A program made the position numbers and the translations under genes. The notes below the pieces were generated by a model. It saw only the letters and a list, made by a program, of their open reading frames with translations, was not told the DNA's origin and did not search any database. This document shows, piece after piece, positions 57,376 through 64,000 of a DNA stretch of 64,000 nucleotides (positions are counted from its first letter, which is position 1; every line of letters begins with the position of its first letter). This stretch comes from Branchiostoma floridae. Taxonomy: Eukaryota > Chordata > Leptocardii > Amphioxiformes > Branchiostomatidae. The DNA lies in NCBI RefSeq assembly GCF_000003815.2, contig NC_049995.1, positions 18,861,034 to 18,925,033 on the forward strand, given 5' to 3'.

Positions 57376-57594
57376 TAACCTGGAATCTAGTCTACTGCTG
57401 GCTGGGCCTACCGTACTGCGCTGGCGGGCAAATTAACTCCCTGGCAAATTAACTCCCACTGGGCTAAGTCTAACCCCGTGAAAATTCTACCGGGTGTGGC
57501 CGGTTACCTAAGCGGCTGGGAGCTTCCCTGGCCCCGTACAAAGCCTGCACTAAGTACGGTAGGCCCAGCCAGCAGTAGACTGGATTCCAGGTTA
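57376..57594. mobile_element. Long-TIR MITE with 9-bp target duplication, nested in the hAT-like element
   Basis: Arms of about 42 bp (TAACCTGGAATC...) match with one mismatch. CCCCTAACG flanks both sides (57367-57375 and 57595-57603). Long TIRs with a 9-bp duplication are typical of Mutator-like elements. Removing it with one duplication copy restores the hAT-like element's right end and target. Confidence 0.8.
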
Positions 57595-57958
57595 CCCCTA
57601 ACGTGAACCATTGAAAATGATTTTTTTTCCTCGCAAAGAATTTGCTGTGGTAAAGGAGGCAGACAACGAGTCCTGTGATTCTGGCATGTCTTTTTTTAAT
57701 AGTCATCTGTTAAACGTCTATATTTAATTGTATTTTGAGCTGGAAACCACATGATAGAATTGGAGTAATGGAATACGTTTATCAACTTTATGAAGTAATG
57801 GAATGCTTATTTTGTTCTTTCATGTGTAATCACTACGCAATTCAGACGCCATTGGCTGGCTGCCTTGTTACTAGGTATATTGAATTGAATAAACCTTTCA
57901 TATAACTAAACTTCTCCCGGTTACGCCATTAAACAGCCATAAAAGACGTGCGGAACTC

Positions 57959-58135
57959 ATACTCTCCAAGCAGAGGTTCGGCTCCGACTGTCTTTGACGT
58001 GTTTGGGGCTTTTTGTCAAACTTTCTATTTTGTACTTTTTCCTTATGTCTGCCGGTATAAGAGACATAAACAAACGGTACAAAAAAGCCTAAACACCTCA
58101 AATACAGCCGAAGCCGAACCTCTGCTTGGCAGTAC
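57959..58135. mobile_element. MITE with ACTCTCCAAGCAGAGG termini
   Basis: Inverted ends (TACTCTCCAAGCAGAGGTTC and its complement with one change) bound about 177 bp. It is the same family as 48080-48224. Confidence 0.65.
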
Positions 58136-58182
58136 TGGTGCCACACTGCCCGAACATCTGCTTGAATATTAAAATATTCCAG

Positions 58183-58570
58183 TTCGGGACCGTTGCTGCC
58201 CACCCCCGCGGCGAGAGTGGTACGCCCTACGCGGAACCCATTCCCGGGGCGGCGGGGCACATTCCAGGAGAGTGTCGGGTTACATCAACAAGTTCACCCG
58301 CAGACGTCCCCGCACAGCGTCTGCGTGTGAGGAGGAAAGTCGGAGCTCTGAGCGCGCCATCCCCGCCGTTTCTGGCTCCTATAACGGAGTGGACAGAACA
58401 AAACTACAACAGGAACATAACGGTGCTTCAGGAGGGTGAGAGTCCCCAGGCTAAGCTGCTGACAGACGGGCTGACCCCGCGCGACGACAGACGAGCACCA
58501 GCGGGTCGACTCTCCATCTCCGTCGGGCCTCCATCCCCACCGCTCCCGAGCCGCTGCCGCAGGAGTTACG
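58183..58570 (+). CDS. Possible GC-rich exon of an unrecognised gene (partial)
   Basis: A GC-rich open frame follows an ATATTCCAG acceptor and ends at TACG, then GTAAGG, a strong donor. It reads a proline/arginine-rich peptide including ITEWTEQNYNRNITVLQEG and SISVGPPSPPLPS. No ATG in frame precedes it in the exon, and no matching downstream exon was found before 64000. A second frame is also open over part of it, which weakens the case. It could be the first exon region of the next gene or merely CpG-rich sequence. Confidence 0.28.
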
Positions 58571-60590
58571 GTAAGGAAATAGCTTTGTAGGCGTGTGTTT
58601 AGCGTGTAGATGTGAGTTTTAGGAAACTTGCGTGTTGTTTGATGATGCGGGTCGTTAGTTTGCTGGACCACCCTCCGTGCGGTACGCTCACGGCTCGGAC
58701 ACGATGTGCTCGGCCCAAGCCGACTCCCTGCTCCCCATACCTCCCCCTCCCGCTGCCTTTTACGCTCTGTACTGGCCCCACCCTTTTAGCTCTACTAGCT
58801 GCAATATTGCTTGTATGTGGAGTAACTTCTGCTGTGCAAAGTTGTAGATGGAGAAGTAGATCACTGGAGATGTAAATAAGTTGTCCGAAAGTGAGAATGG
58901 ATCGTTCCGGGAAGCTTCCAAGATGGCCGTCTGTGGCCGAGTGAGACGCTTCTTGGGACAAGCAGGAGAAATCTCGGTCTTTCGTTACCTTTAGTTCCTA
59001 AACTGTAGAAATTAACTGGCATGCCATGCTGACAGTAAGAAATGGTAGTGGTAAATATGTGTAAGTGTGCAGTAAGTGGAGAAATAACAGTTTCGACCGG
59101 AGCTAGACCCGAGATGACAGTTCCCATCATCACATGTAGGAGGAGGGAGGGGCCAAACCAACAGCGTCATAAATTATTTTGGTTTCGCGAAAACTTTCGG
59201 GAATTTTGACGAAGATCGGCGTCGCTAAACTGCGTCAAATAAAGAAGAAAAGTTGGAACTAAAGTCGTCCAAACTTGAAGCTCATACCAGACTTGGTTTT
59301 ACACTGATGACAGCTTTGTACGCATGAGTTTGAGACAGAGAAACGGGTTCTAGTTTGGGAGGGGCGTCGCCATGTTGGTCCGATGAGGAATTTTTCATAT
59401 AAGATAAAGAAGAATGTCGCGCCTCCGTTTGAGGGTTTAGGGCCAGGTTTGGGCGGGAAATATTCAGGTCAGGAAATTTGGTTTGACTTTTGGAGGGTCG
59501 GAGGCATGGCAGGGTTGTTCCAGGGTTAGAAATGGTTTTCATCAGCTGCTAAAAATTATGTCAAAGTTGAAGCAACCCAAATAATGGCCATAAAAGTTTG
59601 TTTGTAGGCAACATTAGTATAAAATCACTAAAAGTTACTGTTGAAAAACTGCTGAGAATTGGAGTTCTTGTTCTAATGAAATTTAGATTCCTTTGTGTGT
59701 TTACATATTGCATTTCTACTTTTTTTGTCCTAGTGTTTGTCTCATGATCTTTGCTTTAGTTTAGTTTGAAATGATCTAATGTAATCTTCAGTTGATACCC
59801 TTTACTATTCTATAATCATTGGTTTTTTCTTTCCATTTCCATTTCATGATTGTTGGAAAGACATTGTCATAATGTTGACTTGATTCTCCACATTTACATG
59901 TAAGTTAGTAATAGCCAAGTTAAGCTCGCGATAAAAAGGATTCAGAGGAAAGAGCTGAAGAAAGACAGATTGCAGCTACAGCTTGTCCAGACCACTGCAG
60001 CAGTAGAACACAGTGGACTTCTACCTTTAGTAATAAAATACACCTACTGCTTCAGTTCTGTACTTCATGAAAAAAGCTACAAAAAGGTCCATGCCACTTG
60101 TGAAAGTTGTGTCAGAAAGGATGGAGCCTTCGTGTAACTAGACCTTCATTCTGTGACTTTGACAATGCGCCCACATGCCCACTCTCTTCAGTACCGTACT
60201 AAGTAAGTTAGTACATACTACACAGGTGAGTACTACAGGTGTTTGTTGGGTGAGGCTTGCAATGATCAGACTCATTAGTTCCCAGCATGACCGGAACACT
60301 GGAGAATCCAGCACATTCTAGTCTGAACTTTGGGACTAACTCCATCCTCTAAACTCAGTCTACACGTTCGCATAATTTTGCTTAACGACGTTTTTGCTTT
60401 TACAACAGGCCTGAGGGCATTGCCTCAACACATCCCAATACTGTATCAGATGCCAATACGATATATAAACATTGTAAAGCCTGTGAAGCCCCCCTCCCCT
60501 GTACAGGTTACCAGTGCAGATTTTACAGGAGATATTTACAATAACTCAGCAGAGTTTCCCCAGGATTGAAGCCACATGTTCCCAGCATCA
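58571..60590. other. Non-coding stretch after the possible exon
   Basis: No conserved protein motif, RNA gene or transposon terminus is seen. Short ORFs on both strands (for example 58599-58961 minus and 60330-60569 plus) have no domain signature. Confidence 0.4.
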
Positions 60591-60599
60591 GTCAGACAG

Positions 60600-61425
60600 A
60601 ACACGCTCCAGATGTCGGGCCTGACCTGAGCTGCTCAAGTTGGCCGCCTGCCGACAAGTTTGTGGTTCAAAAAGAACTCTCCTGTACCAGTCTGTCTAGG
60701 GCACAAGTTTTATTGTTCGAACACCCCTCTACCAGTTGCCTACACGTAGCTCAGGTATACTACCTCCAAGTTCATGACCAAATGTCAGACTGTCACCTTG
60801 TAGGTTCATTTTGCCATAACTCAATTCTCCAGTCCAGAGATGAGTTGTAAAAGTTGGCCACCTGCCTACAAGTTTGTGGCATGAATCTCTATGTACCAGT
60901 CTTTACTGGCCTTCCTTTAGCTTACACCCTGCAGTTACACCAGCCAAGTTCATGTTCATGTAAACTTCTCCAGGGTGTGTTCCCTGTCTACAAGTTCAGG
61001 TTCAGTTAAACATGTACCAGTCTTAACCAGTCTGCCTTTAGCCACACCCTGCAGTACAGCCAGTCAAGTTCAGGGTCAGGTAAACTACTCCAGGGTGTGT
61101 TCCCTGCCTACAAGTTCAGGTTCAGTTAAACATGTACCAGTCTTCCTACAGTACAGGCACACCCTGCAGTTACAACAGCCAAGTTCAGGTTCAGGTAAAC
61201 ATGTACCAGTCTAGGCTGGTCTTCCTTTAGTCATACACTCTGTAGTATAGGCAATCAATTTCAGGTTCAGGTTAACTAGTGTAGGGTCTCTTCCTACAAC
61301 TTCAAGATTCTGTTCCCTACCTCCAAGTTCATGGCCAAATATCAAATATTTTGCCACATACAAACTGCAATAGTTAAGCTCGGTTAGTTCCCAGTTTTGT
61401 CAGCTACAAACAGGAGGATTCTATA
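60600..61425. repeat. Degenerate minisatellite (ACAAGTTCAGG / GTACCAGTCT)
   Basis: Phrases such as CCTACAAGTTCAGGTTCAG and TGTACCAGTCT recur through the region. The clearest period is 120 bp (CAGGGTGTGTTCCCTG at 60971 and 61091). Confidence 0.75.
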
Positions 61426-61465
61426 TTATGTTGGCTCCCTGCGTAGTACTGCACAAGAAGTAATC

Positions 61466-61602
61466 AACATCTCCAGTACCCCCCTAACATAACCTGTACA
61501 CACCCAAGTTTACATCTCCAGTACCCCCCTAACATAACCTGTACACACCCAAGTTTACATCTCCAGTACCCCCCTAACATAACCTGTACACACCCAGGTT
61601 AA
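61466..61602. repeat. 45-bp tandem repeat, 3 units
   Basis: Units beginning CTCCAGTACCCCCCTAAC occur at 61471, 61516 and 61561, almost identical. Confidence 0.93.
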
Positions 61603-62238
61603 CTACTGCTGGGGGCTCCTTACTCATACTTAGAACTTCCAAGTTGAAGGTCATGTTCACATGACAAGTTTCTTCCACCCAGTCTGGCTCTCGGCTCCTC
61701 TGCCTTTCCTCACCGTTCCAAGTTCACAAGTTCATGGTCGTGTGCTTCAAAGATGTCAAACTCAACAAATCCAGATTTGGGCGGTTACCCTTTAAGTTCA
61801 GATCAGCCTCTAGCTAGTTTTGCCGAGCTCAAACTTGTTTACAACTTTCCTCAACTCTCCAGGCTTTGCTGCTGCTGTGGTACATTGTCATGTTTTACTA
61901 ACTTAAGTTATGTTTAATAATCATCTGGTGTATTTGCCAGCCAGTAGGTACCCAATAGGTAATGAGGCTGTTTACTGTGGTCAAGGCACCTGCTCCAGCA
62001 CGGGACCCCCGTTACATCCCTCCAGAAGACGACTTTTAAAAAAAGAAACATTTCTTCACCTTTTCCATGGGTATCATGCTCCCAAGCTGTTGTGGCATGT
62101 AAAACTGATTTGATACAGAACTACTAGTACAGAAATAGCCAAAGTAACAACCAAAGTGAGTCGTCACCTGTTCTGTCAGCTGTACCAAACATGTCGTAAA
62201 CTCTGATGATCTGCACATGTCATCTTTCATCTTGTGGG

Positions 62239-62465
62239 CTCAGAACATCAGAAAATTGGAATAATAGAACATCAGAACATCAAGAAGTTTGAATAATAGA
62301 ACATTGGAACATGGAAACATCACGAAATTGGAATAATATAATGTTAGAGCATTGGAACATCAAAACATTGGAATGTTTGAACATTGGAACATTAGAAACA
62401 TTGGAACTGCAGAAAATTGGAATAATATAATATCAGAATATTGGAATGTTAAACATCAAAACATC
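62239..62465. repeat. AT-rich degenerate tandem repeat (GAACATTGGAATAATA)
   Basis: Variations on GAACATTGGAA, AACATCA and GGAATAATA are repeated irregularly over about 225 bp. ORFs through it are artefacts. Confidence 0.8.
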
Positions 62466-63133
62466 CTAGATTCATGCCCAGTCTGCTGTCAGTGTTTGAT
62501 AAATGATAAAAATATCTCTTTGCATTTTCAAGAATTGTAGGAATTTTAAGGTGCCTTCTTGGGTTATTTGGTGAGTGAAGTAAAAACAGATTTCTGGCAT
62601 GGAAAAATGATTTGATACAAGACAAAAATAGTGGATATAAATTAATAACAAAACTGAACCGTCACCTGTTTTTGTCATTTGTGCTGAATTTATTATAAAT
62701 TGTCTTGTTTCTACTATCTATGTAAAACTGATTCTAATTTCAAACATATCAAATTTCATTCGTTCTTTATTATCATTTTACCATATTCTATCATGGAAAA
62801 CTGATTAGAGACAGCGCTGTAAAAATAACTGAACATCTGTTCTCACCAACTGGGACTCCAAATATGCTGCTTTGGAACATTATTCTTCTATGCCAAAGAT
62901 CAGTTATAGCTACTGGATATGATTTTGAAAATGGTACGCAGACATGTCCTTGTAAATCTTGTGGAGAGCTGCAGCATTATGTCATTGTCAAGTTGGGTGA
63001 GACCATAACAATTTGATTTGTTTGTTCCTGAATTAAAATACTAGACCAACAAAAAAGTTTCTGATCTGCTCAGTGTCACTGAGGAAAGATGGTGGATACC
63101 ATCTGAAACATCTGACCATTTCCAAATCATATC

Positions 63134-63214
63134 TAGCCTGGTTACCAAACCCAGCCCGATCTCAAGTATCTATCAAAAGATATATTTTGAGGTTGGGGTA
63201 TGGTATCCAGGCTA
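63134..63214. repeat. Short imperfect inverted repeat (TAGCCTGGTTACC...)
   Basis: TAGCCTGGTTACCAAACC and the complement of TAGCCTGGATACCATACC bound about 80 bp, a small fold-back repeat of MITE type. The remaining sequence to 64000 shows no gene. Confidence 0.5.
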
Positions 63215-64000
63215 AATCATCCAGTTGCTTGAGGAACTGCTGTTTGGCTTCCATTGTTTGTGTGACTGAGCCAGACTTGTCAGCTGTTGTTATCAGCTGG
63301 GTCTGTCAGGTGCAGAGGTTAATTAGGGTCAGGCCACTCCAAATCTGTGTGATGTGTCACATTATGGCAGGCAGCAAGTTTGGCCAAATGATCTTGCTCC
63401 TTTCTTCATAATAATCATACAGTAAATCCTTCTATTTGTCAGGGGACTTAATTTGCCATTTATATTTTGTTACAACATGGTCTTTCTCTCTGTTTTCACT
63501 CTGGAATCAGAACGGATTATAGTTTGTATAAAGAAGAATTTGGGTGTTTGTATCACCCAACTACATTGTACATCATATATTGGCACTGCTGCAAGATAAC
63601 CTGGTTCTGTGTCCTGCCCTGTTAGTGTGACATCAGTGATGAAGCATGGGAGGAATGTGATGTATGAAACGTTGCCGTGGCCAGACGGCCTTGTGGTGTG
63701 TTCTGTGTGGGAAGGATATCACCATAGGAATGGGTGTTATTTAGATGTCCATTAATAAAATCACCATAAAACAAAATGTCATAAAATAGATGCCAATCAG
63801 ATAACTCACAAATGCAGTTAAATGTGCAACCAACCATGGCATTAGTCTAGTGCTATACATCATATATGAGATATGAATATCTTGTAAATGACTAGTCTAG
63901 TATCAGATATGGAGGTCCTGTGTATGAAATGTGGAGGTCATATACATTGTGATATGAGATAAATAAGTGCCCATGAGATATGGAGGTTGGTATGTACACA

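Noticed and set aside
58126-58182. Upstream extension of the 58-kb frame beginning at a TTG
   Set aside because: There is no ATG, and part of it lies in MITE sequence. If the exon is real it more likely begins after the acceptor at 58182.
62352-62540. Short ORF with repeated NIG/HWN residues
   Set aside because: Product of the AT-rich GAACATTGG tandem repeat.

Overview
This window is invertebrate-chordate nuclear DNA, most likely a lancelet (Branchiostoma). The evidence is intron-rich genes, AT-rich introns beside GC-rich exons, a vertebrate-like PDIA6 gene ending in KDEL, several non-autonomous DNA transposons and tRNA-derived SINEs. Short tandem 'echoes' also straddle exon/intron boundaries, a habit described in amphioxus. 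No bacterial or organelle features are present. The species call is inference.

Positions 1-45160 hold a head-to-tail, plus-strand array of one unusual gene family. There is the 3' end of gene A (1-431), complete genes B (5856-8891), D (19959-23103), E (26435-29788) and F (39340-45160), and a truncated relic C (16908-17035). Each complete gene has the same plan. Exon 1 carries a death effector domain (DED) and a PENPELQ repeat tail. Exon 2 carries a roughly 100-residue alpha/beta domain that I cannot name. The long last exon carries a coiled coil with 11-residue repeats, a run of 13-residue RGEKPPGGW repeats, an acidic linker and a six-bladed NHL beta-propeller. Gene F has an extra death-domain exon between exons 1 and 2, giving a FADD-like DED-DD head. 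The plan resembles TRIM-NHL proteins with RING/B-box replaced by death-fold modules.

The paralogues look homogenised over exon 2 and the propeller framework. They differ mainly in loops expected on one propeller face, plus repeat copy number. I infer a tandemly expanded family of sensor or adaptor proteins coupling a variable recognition surface to death-fold signalling, possibly immune. Function is not demonstrated here.

The intergenic DNA is a mosaic of duplicated blocks. Genes B, D and E share an upstream type with repeated GC-box/CRE-like modules, whereas relic C and gene F share a different upstream type. The flank after B matches the flank after F up to a point inside the PDIA6 promoter, where it joins a LINE remnant. 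A 3.8-kb CACTA-like element (34620-38457) lies upstream of F.

Positions 47145-54909 are PDIA6, a thirteen-exon ER protein disulfide isomerase with a perfect ER stress response element about 130 bp upstream of its ATG. Many of its exons have degenerate partial copies in neighbouring introns. Positions 55900-64000 are mostly non-coding: a nested pair of DNA transposons, MITEs, minisatellites and one weakly supported GC-rich exon near 58.2-58.6 kb.
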